NCBI GenBank assembly: GCA_013180625.2
Contig: SNVD02011147.1
Location: forward strand, 186,001 to 250,000
DNA length: 64,000 nucleotides
Direction of reading: 5' to 3'
Origin: Boswellia sacra
Taxonomy: Eukaryota; Streptophyta; Magnoliopsida; Sapindales; Burseraceae
How positions within the stretch are numbered: position 1 is the stretch's first letter; each line of letters opens with the position of its first letter. Below, piece after piece: positions 31,407 to 43,414 of this stretch. A program made the position numbers and the translations under genes. The notes beneath the pieces are model-generated. The model saw nothing but the letters and a program-made list of their open reading frames with translations. It made no database searches and was not told the origin of the DNA.

Positions 31407-34400
31407 TCATGGTACAATCGTGCTCGGCTGCTGCTCAATCTCCGCTGAATCAACGTTGTCATGGCCAATGGTGGTCGTAACATCCGCTGACACATCATCA
31501 GCAGTTCCGGTAGTGGCTGCAACATCAGCAAGCACAAGATCAGCAGGCGCTGTGAAGGCACGAACCTCGGAGGGCACCATGACGGTGGTGGCGGCCTCCT
31601 GTGTCTGTGGATGAAGGCGATTGACCCAAAGTTGTACCGCCATTCTCTCCCGCAGGCATTCGTCTGTGAATGCCTTAATCTCTGTCAGGGGAACGCCCCC
31701 CGCTAGGAACTCGATGTACTTCAAACAGTACACGCCGCATGCTCCTCCCCCAGGCTCCTACTGTGGCACCAGGTCCTTGTCCTCGATGCGCATAATGTCG
31801 AATGGGGTTACGGGATGGTCAGGAATACCGTAAACATCCATTGACACCATACGGGGTATTAGCTCAGCCAGGCACCAGACTATCTGTATGACTGTGTCTA
31901 TGGAAGTATGCTCAACAGCTGAGTCGTATATGGCAACGTAACGACGATTCAATTCCACCTCAGCTGCCACCTAATGATCGTCACTGATGTTAACAGGGAG
32001 ATAGAGCTGAAAAGGAAATTGACAATATGGAAATCAATCATAACATTTCAAATAAAATGGCACATACTAACTCCGTGAATATAAATGTTCTCACCCTGTC
32101 CACTTCGACCCATGGTGTTCCAACAAGGGGCAACTGTCCCAAGACAAACTGGACCAAGTCCTCCTCGTTCACCCAGTTAATGCCATCCAGTCTGTCTGAG
32201 TATTGTTCCCACAACGACTTCAACTTCAACTGCAAGTTCATGAGTTCGAAATTACCTTGAAATTCAGATGTTTACGAAATACGTACCCAAAAAGTGGTGT
32301 CCAGGAAAGCAGACCTCTGGACACCAGGTTCGGCCATAGCGCGAGCTCTGCAGCGTAGCATCCACAGGTAGCTATCCATGTACTGAATACAGTAATAGCT
32401 ATCAATATTATTTTCAAATGTATATCGCAATATTGGACAGCAGGAGATGGACTTAAACTACCTCAGATGCAAGCCAGTCTGACGGCCTTAGCAGCGTCTT
32501 GAAGAACTTATGATTAGCGCTGCAGACTGCCAAATCAATATCATCAGGAACCTGGATGTCTGCCAACCTTAAATTAAATGCATCCAGATCAGCAGTTGGT
32601 AAGGAGGCACTTGGGTCAAAAAGTGGAACCCGAGTGCCCAAGATGAGACCACTGCCTGCATCCGGTGATGGTTGCTGATATGGTCTCTCTTCTGGCTGAG
32701 CAATCGGGGCCTCGGACTGTACAAGCTGGTCGTCTGCAGCTTCCTCTTGCGGCTGAACCCTCACCCTCTTCCTACCCGGTGGATTGACAAAGGGGCTCCG
32801 CTTATGCTTTGTCGGAAGTAGGCGGTGACCCCGATGCGAAACTAAGCCTGTCGAAGGAGCATCGGCTACACGAACAGTCGTGTCCACAGAATCAGGTTTT
32901 GTTGGTTGCTGACCTTCACTGTCATTAGCCGAACCTTCGTCGAAATCTGCATCCGAATCCTGAAATACACCAAACCTTACCGTTAGCTTAAGCATGTGGA
33001 AATCACATAATCCGTTTTGTAAATATTGTAACGTACCATGTCAGTGTATCCGAAGTGGCCACCCAGTTGTAGCAAAGCCTTACGTAGAAGAACTATCTCC
33101 TCTCGCATTTCCTTGTTCTCCACCCGTAACAATGCAAGCTCACGTAGAACTGTACTTTGGAACTCATCATGGATCGGCGGCGCTTGTATGAGAATAATAA
33201 CGAGAGCCTTCATAAACCAACGGAGCAGCAAATGTGAACGGACAAGAATACGAATGTAAATTCTCATTACATACCTGCAAGCTTGGAGGAACATCGTGCA
33301 TAGAAGGGGAAATGTCACGGTGGGTGGTCGCACGACCCGATGTCGGAGTCGATGCTCGTGGATGTCTAGCACTATAGAACGGCTCTGGCGCAGGACTGAA
33401 GGTCCCTCTGTCAACGTCTGCCCCCACTTTGGGACTGGCTGTGTCTCTTGCTGGCTCTATATTAGGTCTAACAGGGGAACTAGGATCAGCAGGAGATGGA
33501 GCTGAAGGACCCTCGGGAGGTGGAGCTGATGGACCCTCTATCGGAAGTGGCTCAATGCTCTCAATGGACAATAATGGAGCATCCACGGCTGTTGCCCAAG
33601 CCACATGTACACCTCTCCGGATGCTAACAACATCAGCGAGCCTTATACACCACTCGGTTTGCTGCTCCTCCTCAGACGGCTGCAGAACGATGAGCGGACG
33701 AGCTTGCGTCAACAAATAATCCATCATGTTAAACAATGATTCTGTGTTAAAAAAACAAGACAATATTGTAAGACATGGGATCCGCACGCACCAGCCTCCT
33801 GACGCGCAGTACATCATGTTTGATTATGTGCTCGGATGGGGTCTTAACTGTCTCCCACTTCAATAACTACGGTATCCTACCAGCATAGATGTCCGGCACT
33901 TGCCCAAAAGTCGCGCCAATATACGGCACGGCCTCGTACAACCAAACCTTAATAAACATAAGGGTTATTTAGTGACACTATGTACTGCAAATTTGTACGC
34001 CAAAGAAATAAATAAACACGTTAACACACATGTGTTTATTGTATGTACCTGAATGGCGTACGAGCACCCTTCTAAGTTATATCTCTCCACCTGCTTCGTC
34101 TTCGCTTGGGCTCGCTTCTTGTATTTTTCTAACCTGCCGGCCAAAGCTTCTTCATTCTGCTAAGTGTCTTATCAAAAGACACTGAACCCCATGGATAATT
34201 ATTAAAATTATCTAGTGTGTTGACAAAATTCAACAACACACGGGAGACTAGTTGGCGTCGATCCCATGCCATGAAAAAACGCTCCAAGACTTAGTACAAT
34301 ACCAGCTTCACAGCATCCTGGTCTAGCATACGAGACACATTCAACTTCTGAAGTCTCTCATAGAAATCTATAAGCTCCAGGTCCTCGCTATTGAAGTATG

Positions 34401-34920
34401 TTTCCAACAAAGGGCACAGATTCAATATAGTCGGTATTGCTGGCAACGTGGAAGCAAATCTTAATTCGGTAACCAAACTGAACTCGTAAGCAGAAAAATA
34501 AATCAGTCTTCCTGGAAAGAAGGCAAAAAATGAACATAAGATGACAGTAATGGTAACAAAGAAATAACTACAAACACCAGATGCTCAAAACTAAGATTTT
34601 ATAACTACATTGTAGTTCAACACCATATTTTTTACCTTGAATAAGGAACCACATCTCCTGATCGTACCCCATTGTGTTAACCTCCCACTGAAGCATATGG
34701 TGCACCAATTGAGATGGAAAGGACAGTCGACGGATGTCTAGGATAAATCCAAAACATGTATCATGAAACATTTCTTTTTGCCTCGCAGTCAACGTGACCT
34801 GAATCCATTCTATACAGTCCAAACTTGCCAAGTTTGTGAACACTGCATGGTAGTGCTCCTCATATGGTGTCTTCAGGGTGAACGACAGACCAAATTCACC
34901 AGCCATTTGCTTAAACCTGC
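31407..34920 (-). pseudogene. DUF1985 / Ulp1-type (C48) protease gene of MULE-1, broken, inverted relative to MULE-2
   Basis: Minus-strand gene in several exons. From the right: a DUF1985-type region (34906-34568, with FGFILDIRRLSFPSQLVHHML and EMWFLIQGK; then 34476-34291); a long Pro/Ser-rich linker (33817-33167); a helical segment (33414-32983); an acidic part (32995-32453); and the Ulp1-like domain (32241-31407). The catalytic-domain text shows DDH followed by a TAG stop at 31973 where the MULE-2 copy has Trp, then RYVAIYDSA with the likely catalytic Asp. A further TAG precedes GGGACGVYCLKYIEF, which holds the likely catalytic Cys. Active members of the C48 family cleave SUMO or ubiquitin-like proteins. 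This copy cannot make a full-length enzyme. Confidence 0.75.
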
Positions 34921-34929
34921 AAATACAAG

Positions 34930-35530
34930 GCCATTATAGAAAAATATGACTCAAAAAGTCAAAAAATAGGATCAAACGTGCAAACTCCCTGAACGCTGGA
35001 TAAGACTCGACACGACTCGACACGCCTCGACACAACTCGACACAACATGACACATTGTTTGTGTTGAGTGTTCCTAAAGAATTTCGACACTCGTAGCCGT
35101 CTGCGTCACGATGAAACCAGTTGGTTTCCACAATTTCCATACACATCAAACAACAAAAATCACATAATGATACGACATTTATCCCTAAAAATACAAAATA
35201 GGTCCACAAGTCTGCCGGAAACTCAAATCCCTAATTTGTGTCGACTGTCGGGTGGCCCTAGAGAAATTCGACACTCATCATCGCGTACCTTACGACGAAA
35301 CCAGTCGGTTTCCATAAAAATAACATAATAACAGTAGATTTATCCCTAAAAACTATATAAAATCTGACGAAATAGATAACATCCAAATAAATGTCTAAAA
35401 CAAGGAAAAATCTGACGATAAACGTACCTCAGTGTCGATGGGGGCTTCTCTTTGCGTCCTCTTGCTTCTGTACTCAGCCGATGCTGTGTCTCTGTGCGTT
35501 TCGAGAGTTGTCGAGGGGTTTCAAAAATTT
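34930..35530 (-). other. 5' leader region of the MULE-1 Ulp1-type gene, with an internal duplication
   Basis: On the minus strand a first, probably non-coding exon near 35530-35440 (CCTCGACAACTCTCGAAACG) is followed by GTACGTTTATCGTCAG, as in MULE-2 at 56255-56360. Two copies of a segment of about 150 bp with TTTTTAGGGATAAAT and ACTGGTTTC (35195-35060 and 35350-35215) lie in the following intron. Confidence 0.5.
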
Positions 35531-35589
35531 TTGTGTGAAGCGGGAAATGAGAGTCGAGTGTTATGTTTAAACCCTAAGGGTCCAATTCT

Positions 35590-35919
35590 TGTGTGGGTTG
35601 TGTAGCTTCGCGTGTCGAGTGTCGAGTTACAGTGTCGTGTGCCTAGCTTCGCGTGTCGAGTGTCGACGTGTGTCGGATCCATTCACGACATGTGGGATGT
35701 TAATGTCGAGTATCCGAAGTGTAGTGTCGAGTGTCGAGCGTTCATTTATCGTTTTTGTCGAGTGTCGGTCGTTTTGCATCGCTTGTCGAGTGTTATTTGT
35801 CTAGTGTTGAGCGTCGAGGTTTTATGTTGAGTGTCGTCGATCGTTTGGGCAGAAGATTCATTTTTGAGGGATTTGTAAGCAAATTCGTAATGATTTTTGG
35901 TCCACGGATCGTATATGAC
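35590..35919 (+). repeat. Third, internal arm-like block of MULE-1
   Basis: GTCGAG repeats followed by GTTTGGGCAGAAGATTC and TTTTTGGTCCACGG, the same order and orientation as the left arm at 30700-30850. At 35920 the sequence changes abruptly to text matching MULE-2 at 60984 onward (AATATTTAGTTCAA). It marks one breakpoint of the internal rearrangement. Confidence 0.7.
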
Positions 35920-36176
35920 TGAACCTCACACACGAATATTTAGTTCAACGACAACGCACATTAAGACCTGTTTAATACATTAGTGTTTGATACAATGACG
36001 ACGTACATGAATGAATGCCTTATACATGAATGTTGTATACAATGACAAAATCAAACACCCGAAAGCTATTAATTTCAACAAGCCACAAATTACAATAAAA
36101 AAATAGAATATGTTGCTTACATCAAACAAATAATATTACAAAGACAAAATAACTCCTTCCCGTCATTTGGTATACA
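35920..36176. other. 3' flank of the MULE-1 transposase gene
   Basis: AT-rich, with repeated CATACATGAATG / TTTAATACA words. Colinear with MULE-2 60984-61250. No gene. Confidence 0.5.
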
Positions 36177-38995
36177 TCATCCCCTGTCATGAAGTGGAAC
36201 TGGGTTTCTGCAAGTTTGACGATTATGCCCAGAACTTCCACAGCGCCTGCAATTTCGAAACGAGCTAGACTCACCTACAGAAGGGATTTGATTCCTCCCA
36301 GGACGATCGGCTGGTCTCCTAATGATGGGCGGGAGAACCACTCTACTGCAAACCTCCTCAGGAACCACCCAATCCTTACTAACTCCAACAGGAACAACTG
36401 GGAGAGCATATGCATGTAGTAATGTTTCAGTTGTATACCAATGAGACAATAATCGTGGCACGTAAGTAGATTCATACGTTTGCATATAGCTAATACACGT
36501 GCACACGAAAGCTGGTCAAGATCAAACACCCGGCACGTGCATGTATGAGCGTGCACGTCAACAATGTTAACACGGTTGTTGCCTCTAACCTCATACATTG
36601 TAAGAGATATACCACTAAACCTTATACGCTCTCCCTCTTTTAAACGCTCCTCCATCAACTTGTTAGCCCAGGGTGAGAGATGTGATTCTGAGTTGGCAAA
36701 TAGCTGTAGATGCTCATAGAACCATTTCTGTAAGTTGGCCGGGAAATAATCAGCTAGTAATGTCATCGGAAGGAATCGATGGTTTCGCAAGCAACTGTTC
36801 ATTAACTTAGCTATATTTGTTGTCATTATGTTATACCATCGACCATGAAACTGTGAATGGCCCATTTCTCCATTCCAATCTCTCGAAGATAAGTTGCTGC
36901 TGCTGGCATATGCGATTCAATTTGTTGCATATTATAGTTGAACTCAGCACAGTGATATGTCCTTGCAGCTCGGTAGTATAATTCCAACAAAGACTTATCC
37001 TTGAACGTTGCCTTCAAGTTACCCTTCAGATGATGAGTGCACAATCCATGCAGTGCATGAGGAAAAACTGCTAGAACAACACGTTCAATACTACGATGAC
37101 GGTCAGAAATGAAGACAAGATCTTGGACATTTTGTACAACATGATCACGCAACTGTCTCATGAACCAGTTCCACGAGTCATCATTTTCAGAATGCCCAAT
37201 TCCAAATGCCAAGGGGTATATTTGTTTATTTCCATCCATACAAGAAGCCAAAAACATTGCACCTCTATATTTCCCTTTCAAAAAAGAACCGTCAACTGCG
37301 ATAACTGGCCTAATTGATGATGCAAATCCAGCAATAGAGGCCCCCATACTCATTAAAAAGTATCTAAAATGGTTGTTGTGATTAGTTTCTAATGACGTTT
37401 TGGTCACTGGGTTTGCTTTCTCAATCATGTACATGTACTGGGGGAGCAGTGTGAATGATTCCTCATGAGATCAGTGAAGTTCTCGTAAAGCTGCCTCCTT
37501 TGCCCTCTATGCCTTGTTGTATGTGATATTAACACCCAATGGCTCCTGAACATCGGACATAATATCCTTCGGATGATATATTCTCGATGCCTCAATGAAT
37601 TTGCTCTTAATATGTTTGCCAATGACATGTGCAGTTGCCTGTTTGTGAATTGGGATGAAGTCCCGCTCCGGAGCATGTGTGATGGTTCTTATACTTTTTC
37701 ACTTGGAAGAAATGTGAGTCGGCCACCTTTATGGCATGTAAATGCCATTTACAAGATTCAGCACGGCAGACAACCTCAAACCTTGTTGCATTGGAGTTCC
37801 TCACCTTGAATTGAAAGTTCCGTCTTAATGCCAACATCGATAACTTTTCACGAAGCTCTGTTTTGCTGTTAAACATCTGCCCAACCCCAACCTCAATCCC
37901 ATCAACTACAAACGATGCGGCATCATCGCCATCTGTGGAAGGTGGATGCACAATAGGTGGCATCCATCTGAATGTGTTAGCCCGACAGTTGTCATTCTCA
38001 AAGCCCACATTACCTTCTTCATGTCTACAATTTGCATCAACTCTCGACTCATTATTCGACACCGGATCTTGCTGATGTCCATGTACTGGAGGAGTAGGTG
38101 TGGAGTGAATTGGAGGAGGCACGGTAGGTGTAGAGTGAATTGGAGAAGGTACAGTAAACGACACATCCTGGTTCACATCATTCAAGATCTCCCGTTCTCC
38201 TTCATTATCAAAATGTGGACCGTCTACATCGTGGCCATCAACAACAAAATCATCCAATCCCTCAACATCATTCTCAATACGAATAGTGCAATCATCATTG
38301 TCATCGTCATCGTCATCGTCAATATTGGCACTAACATCATCACTACCATCATCATTATCTTCGTAATCTTCATCACCACCATCGTCATCATTAACATAAT
38401 AACTATTACCTAGACTCTTAAACTCTCTAATGCTGTCAAGATGACGTACCAATCTCGATGGCATCGCGGAGGCACCCCTTCTTCATTTTCAAATAACACC
38501 CCAACCCCAACTAACTCATGCCCTGCATACTGCTGAAACTCAATGCCAACGTCATCATTCGATTGTGGTTGTACACAAGCAGGAGTAGACTCACTTAATT
38601 GGTTGCTTCCACTTGCTGAACGAAACAAAGAGGGATGAGAAGATCTTTGTTGCCTACGTACTGCATCGGATCCTGACCTCTGTCTTTGCTTCTCCCTATC
38701 TTCAAGTTTGACAACTAATGGTGTATATGATTGTTGGTCCTCCAAACAATGTTGTATAAAAAAAACAAACATCGTCGTCAATCTCAATACGGATTGGCAT
38801 TGACAGAACACCCTTACAAGCAAATTGAACCTCTAAACTCATGTTATGCTTACGAAGATCCTAACCTATTTTACTACTAATACAGTCAACCAACTCATTA
38901 TAGGTAGCACACCTACGAATTATCAAAGGCTTCCCTGTCCCACTGGTGTACAAATAACCACCATTCTCTTTCACAGTCCAAGAACCATTGTAAAC
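36177..38995 (-). pseudogene. MuDR-type transposase of MULE-1, broken
   Basis: Minus strand. N-terminal PB1-like part with NGSWTVKENGGYLYT and RRCATYNELVDCI (about 38985-38830, one internal TAG). A long acidic Asp-rich region follows (38460-38200; encoded by CAT/CGTCAT runs). The MuDR DNA-binding region has VGQMFNSKTELREKL and FEVVCRAESCKWHLHA (about 37880-37680). The catalytic core (37434-36826) has Asp in VIAVDGSFLKGKYRG and FISDRHRSI, with candidate Glu in HCAEFNYNMQQIES. A SWIM finger has CTCRVFDLDQLSCARVL, where the usual CxH is CxR, and a CCHC knuckle CRRCGSSGHNRQTC ends near 36190. Frameshifts near 38460, 37600 and 36850 and the SWIM change make it inactive. Active protein would move the element by cut and paste. 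Confidence 0.85.
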
Positions 38996-40045
38996 GATAA
39001 GTATGTGTAAAGTTTCCATTTTCTGCATGATTGAGACATATCATATAAGGTCCGTGGACAAAAAATAATTACGAAATTGCTTACAAAAGTCACAAAAACG
39101 AATGTTCTGCCCAAACGCTCGACGACATTTTACAGAAACCCTCGACACTCAACAAATAACACTCGACACTCGAACTCGACGACATTTGCATCTGACACTC
39201 GTCACGTTTGGCACTCAGCTGGATGCACAAACTCAAACGCTCGACACACGAGTCTCGACGCTCGACCAACGACTCTCGACGATACTCGACATACATGGTT
39301 CGATACATCGTCACGTACGGTTTTCACGTATCCGACACTCGACATGCCGGATGAAAGTTCGACGCTCGAACTCGATGAAATTTGCATCCGGCTTTCATCC
39401 AGTTTGTCACGCCACTAGACGCTCGACGAAACTCCAACCCTCGACACTCGAACCTAAAATCGACACGACTCCTAGACACTCGACACTACCATTCGACATG
39501 TCGAGCTTCGATTTGACAAAACCGCTTGACACTCGATGACGCTCGACAAATCTCGTCTTCTTCATCCGTCGATAGCGATACCAGATTTTCTCACAACGAT
39601 TGCCAATTTCCAGCAAATTTTCACACAAACAGCACTATCTCTAACCTTAGTTCACATACATATCTCATATTTAAGCTATATAATGCGGTTGACAGTTACC
39701 AAAACGATGAAAAATGAAAACATTACAACCTAATGAAATTTTCATGCAATTTAGAGAGAGATTAAGCAAAGTTGTTCTTACGTTATTTGCTCAGCTTTAG
39801 CTGTTGAGGTTGTTTCGGACAGTGAATTGTATGGATCTGTAAATGGTTTCTTTGTTCTTTGCTTCGTTTGCTGACTTTCTTTAATTTTGTTTGAAGAGGG
39901 AATTAAGAAGGTTTTGAAAAAAAATTAATTATAGAAGGGTATTTGAGTCTTTTTGTCAAGAAAGTGTCTATGGCATAAAAATTTTTCAGGGTAAGTCCAA
40001 ATTTTAACAAGGCCCCCTAATTGTGTCTATTTTCTCAATTTTCCC
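38721..40045 (-). repeat. Right terminal arm of MULE-1
   Basis: Inverted partner of 29833-31170. It holds the native 5' part of the transposase gene (38721-38995), a spacer, the GTCGAG array (39085-39560, read as CTCGAC on the plus strand) and the terminal AT-rich part ending TCTCAATTTTCCC at 40045. Confidence 0.85.
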
Positions 40046-40054
40046 TTTTGTTTT

Positions 40055-41433
40055 TCGTTTGCTTTGTAGCAAAAACAATACAGGATGTTTGGGAATGCTT
40101 CTCAATTTGTCATTTAAAAAAAAAAATCAGGTTTTAGAAAGAATCCAAAAGTTAGGGTTTAGCTGATTTTAGAGACACGCTTTTGTGTTTTAAGTGCAAA
40201 ATGTCTAAAGTAACCTTACTAGAAAAATAAAAATACTAAAAATACAAAATCCTTACTGTTATTTTTTTTAAATTTATACTTGACTAATAAGAAAAAAATA
40301 ATAAAAATATTTATTTATTTAAAATAAATTTTTTATGAATTATATTTTCATAAATACTTATTTATTTTGAATTTTTTAATTATTTAAAAATTTTATATTA
40401 ATTTATTTAATTGAATAATTATTTAATAAATATAATACTTTAAAATATTTTTAATTGATGTATTTATGAATGTATGTTTATAATTTATAAGTAAAATATA
40501 TATTTCATATAAAATTCATGTTTTGCAAATTATAATATGTGTATAAAATTAAAATTATGTCATAAATACGAAGATCTATGTTGATATTATAATATTTGTT
40601 TTAAATTATTGTGGTTTTTACACTAAAGTAAAAAGTATAATATAAACTACACAGTCATATTTTGACAAAAATTAAAAAAATTAAGTATACATTTTTATAT
40701 AAAACTTGCTTGAAACAATTAAAAAATAATTATAAATAGTAATCGTTAAATATTATAATTGGATAATGTACCTGTCCAATTTAGTCATTTGAACATGGTA
40801 AAAATTAAAGCAACAACAATTCCAAACACATTTATCCTGTTTTTGAAAAGTAAATCAGTTTTTAAAAGTTTATTTACTAAACACCCTGTAACTTCTTTTA
40901 AAAGTCGATTATTTCTACAGCATAGCAGAAGCTGCTTCTTTCCATAGCAGCAACAATCTCGCATTGATCCTTAGTTACTACCTTTAGGTTCTGAGAAAAT
41001 TTAGGACCAACAGACTATTCATTTTTCATCAACCCTATCTTTTTATTAATCATCAGTTATCGCCTTTGACTAACAGATTTCGTCAGTCAAGGTCACTTAG
41101 TCTCTTTTTTATTTTTTATTTTTTGTTTTAAGTAAAAAAATACTAATTTATTCCTAATAGCAGTGCCAACAAAAAAAAAGTAACAAGTTGAAATAGGCAA
41201 TAAATATTAAAATGATCAATATAACTTTGCTAAATATTAATAAGTTAGTTAAATATAAAAATTTATATAAAAAATTCTTACTAACTATGACGTATCTGAA
41301 AAGACCATTTTTTAAAAAAATTAATTTACATGTAAAATAATTTAAATGTTTATAATAATAGATATAGTATATTTTTTGACATTTTTAAATATTAAATAAA
41401 AATTAGAGTATTTATATTTTATTAAAACAATAC
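40055..41433. other. AT-rich intergenic DNA with a possible hAT-like MITE
   Basis: CAGGATGTTTGGGAATG at 40081 and, inverted, CAGGGTGTTTAGTAAAT ending at 40888 resemble hAT-type terminal repeats, but the flanks show no matching 8-bp duplication. The rest is A/T-rich with no coding potential seen. Confidence 0.35.
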
Positions 41434-42157
41434 TGTAACGATCTGGGTCGGGGCCCTTCAACCCACCCCATCCCGGTACTCAAGCCGGTCCGAACTCAAT
41501 CGCGCAGTAAACCGTATTGTCCACTTTGGGCAACTGCAGGTCCCGCACGGTTTTTTTCCACCAAGTGGACGCGCCCCCCACTCGAACCCGGGACCTCCTC
41601 AAAGGCTCCGAAAGTTCATCATGAGTACCATTCGGGCAAGCGCGTTTTATTGTAGCGATCTGGGCCATGGCCCTTCAACCCACCTCGTCCCGGTACTCAA
41701 GCCGGTCTGAACCCAACCGCCCAATAACCCGTATTGTCCGCTTTGGGCACCCACAGGTCCTGCACGGTTTTGTTCTACCAAGTGGACGCGTCCCCCACTC
41801 GAACCCGGGACCTTCTCAAAGGCACCCGCGATTCATCATGAGTACCATTCGAGCTAGTTGCCCGAATGGTACTCATGATGAACTCTGGGAGCCTTTGAGG
41901 AGTACCCGGGTTTGAGTGGTGGACGCGTCCACTTGGTGGAACAAAGCCGTGCAGGACCTGCAGGTGCCCAAAGCAGACAATACGGTTTACTGTGCGATTG
42001 GGTTCAGACCGGCTTGTGTACCGGGATGGGGTGGGTTGAAGAGCTCTGGCCCAGATCGTCACAATAAAACGCACTACGGTTTGCTGTGCGATTGGGTTCG
42101 GACCGGCTTGAGTACCGGGACGGGGTGGGTTGAAGGGCCCCGGCCCAGATCGTTACA
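41434..42157. repeat. GC-rich palindromic cluster of SINE-like units
   Basis: Outer ends are TGTAACGATCTGGG (41434) and its inverse CCCAGATCGTTACA (to 42157). Two units point left (41434-41645 and 41655-41850) and one points right (41852-42050), with a partial fourth (42065-42157). Each unit has CCCGGTACTCAAGCCGGTC / GACCGGCTTGAGTACCGGG. Units contain a polymerase III B-box-like GGTTCGAGTGG-type sequence and an A-box-like TAGTTGCCCGAATGG, suggesting a tRNA-derived SINE that has multiplied in place. Confidence 0.55.
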
Positions 42158-43098
42158 AATATTGTTTAATATAATAAAATTATATATTGATATTGAAATT
42201 ATTTAAGGAAAGTTTAGATTATCAATCACCTGTCCTAATCATAGATGATAATTTAAAGGGTGTTTGATGACATAATTAGTATCATCAGTTTGAAATTGTC
42301 CTGCCTACAGGGTAGCGCAAATTTTGGTTATTTTCATTTTTCTAGCCATTTTGTCAATGGTTTCTATTGTTGCAAATATAAGTGGAATTTCCAACACTTG
42401 TCACTTGCATGTGTATGAACAAATTTTTGTTGTCTTCGTTTGATTGGTTGCAAGATTGGTGCACTTTGATTGGCTAGTGGATTGGTAAAATATGATTTGC
42501 CGATTTCATTTACGAGACTTTGGGAGGTGTAGGGTGTGTTCTTTTCTAAGCTCAAATCTTGTTTTTTGTGTTGTATATTTTTCAATGTATTTTATATTTA
42601 ATATCAACCACATATCATTTTCAAAATTCAAAATAATTCAAAATCAACCACATATTCTTAAATCTAATTGAAAACAAAAACACAAAATCATAAAAAGAAT
42701 ACACCTATAATTCTCATAAATACCCCTTAATATGTTTGTGACTTTGCACACCAATAAGAAGCATTTTCGCTTCTCATTTTCTCCTCCCTCCTCATTCTCA
42801 TTCTCTCTTTCGCTTTTAGTTTGCTTTGCATTTGTATAATGCTTCATTTAATCTCACGGCCCCACACAATCTTCTTCTCTCACCACTCCAAGCAACTCTT
42901 TTAGTCATTATTTATTGTATCAGTTAGTACAATATGGATAAGATTTTCACTCTATGTTGTAGACCAGACATTTTCAAGTCCTATGGTGCTCATTGTATCT
43001 TCAATCATCTCTTGCTGATAAAGTTGGGTTGTTGGACAATGACCATATATGGTTTCTACCATCTCCTTTTAAAATTGAAAATTTAGCCCTCCTATGTT
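42158..43098. other. AT-rich intergenic DNA
   Basis: No gene seen. 42597-42690 is the second copy of the dispersed repeat at 21585-21690. The minus frames at 42585-42364 and 42847-42644 have no familiar motif. Confidence 0.5.
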
Positions 43099-43406
43099 AG
43101 TCAAAAGGAGAATTCCAGAGAGTTAGTTACACAGAGAAATGATAAGAGGAAACTTTACTTTTTGCTTCACTGACTTTATATGAGAGTAAATCGTGATATT
43201 TATATACAAAGTCATTTGGATATTTTGCTTAGCTGGAAGCTTACATCACACTCAAGATAACTAACTATCTAATTGCCTACACCGACATTTACTATTTTTA
43301 TACTCGACCAGCTTTTGTTTAATCAACACGGAACCAGCTCTCTTTTGACTTACATTATACAATTCTAGAACCTGTACCAACTTGCTTGTACTTGAATTGT
43401 TTCAAC
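43099..43406 (-). repeat. 3' LTR of the 43-48 kb copia
   Basis: About 308 bp starting (plus strand) AGTCAAAAGGAGAATTC; partner at 47654-47962. In element orientation its first base is altered (CGTTGAAAC where the other copy has TGTTGGAAC). Confidence 0.85.
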
Positions 43407-43414
43407 GCCTCCCC

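Larger units (their letters stand above)
29833..40045. mobile_element. MULE-1: complete Mutator-like element with a Ulp1-type cassette
   Basis: 10.2-kb element with long terminal inverted arms (29833-31170 and 38721-40045), both ending GGGAAAATTGAGAAAATAGA. An exact 9-bp direct repeat, TTTTGTTTT, flanks it (29824-29832 and 40046-40054), the duplication length expected of Mutator elements; it is low in complexity, which lowers its weight a little. Inside are a DUF1985/Ulp1-type gene (minus, 31407-34920), a third arm-like block (35590-35919) and a MuDR-type transposase (minus, 36177-38995). Both genes carry stops and shifts. The element is related to MULE-2 at 56094-64000 but has its Ulp1 segment inverted. 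Confidence 0.88.

Noticed and set aside
37946..38413. Ile/Thr-rich plus-strand frame at 38 kb (and the Met-rich frame at 63245-63430)
   Set aside because: Antisense or shifted reading of the CAT-repeat that encodes the acidic part of the transposase.
41667..42206. Frames in the GC-rich cluster at 41-42 kb
   Set aside because: Inverted repeats are open on both strands by composition; the same peptide text appears in all copies and both orientations.
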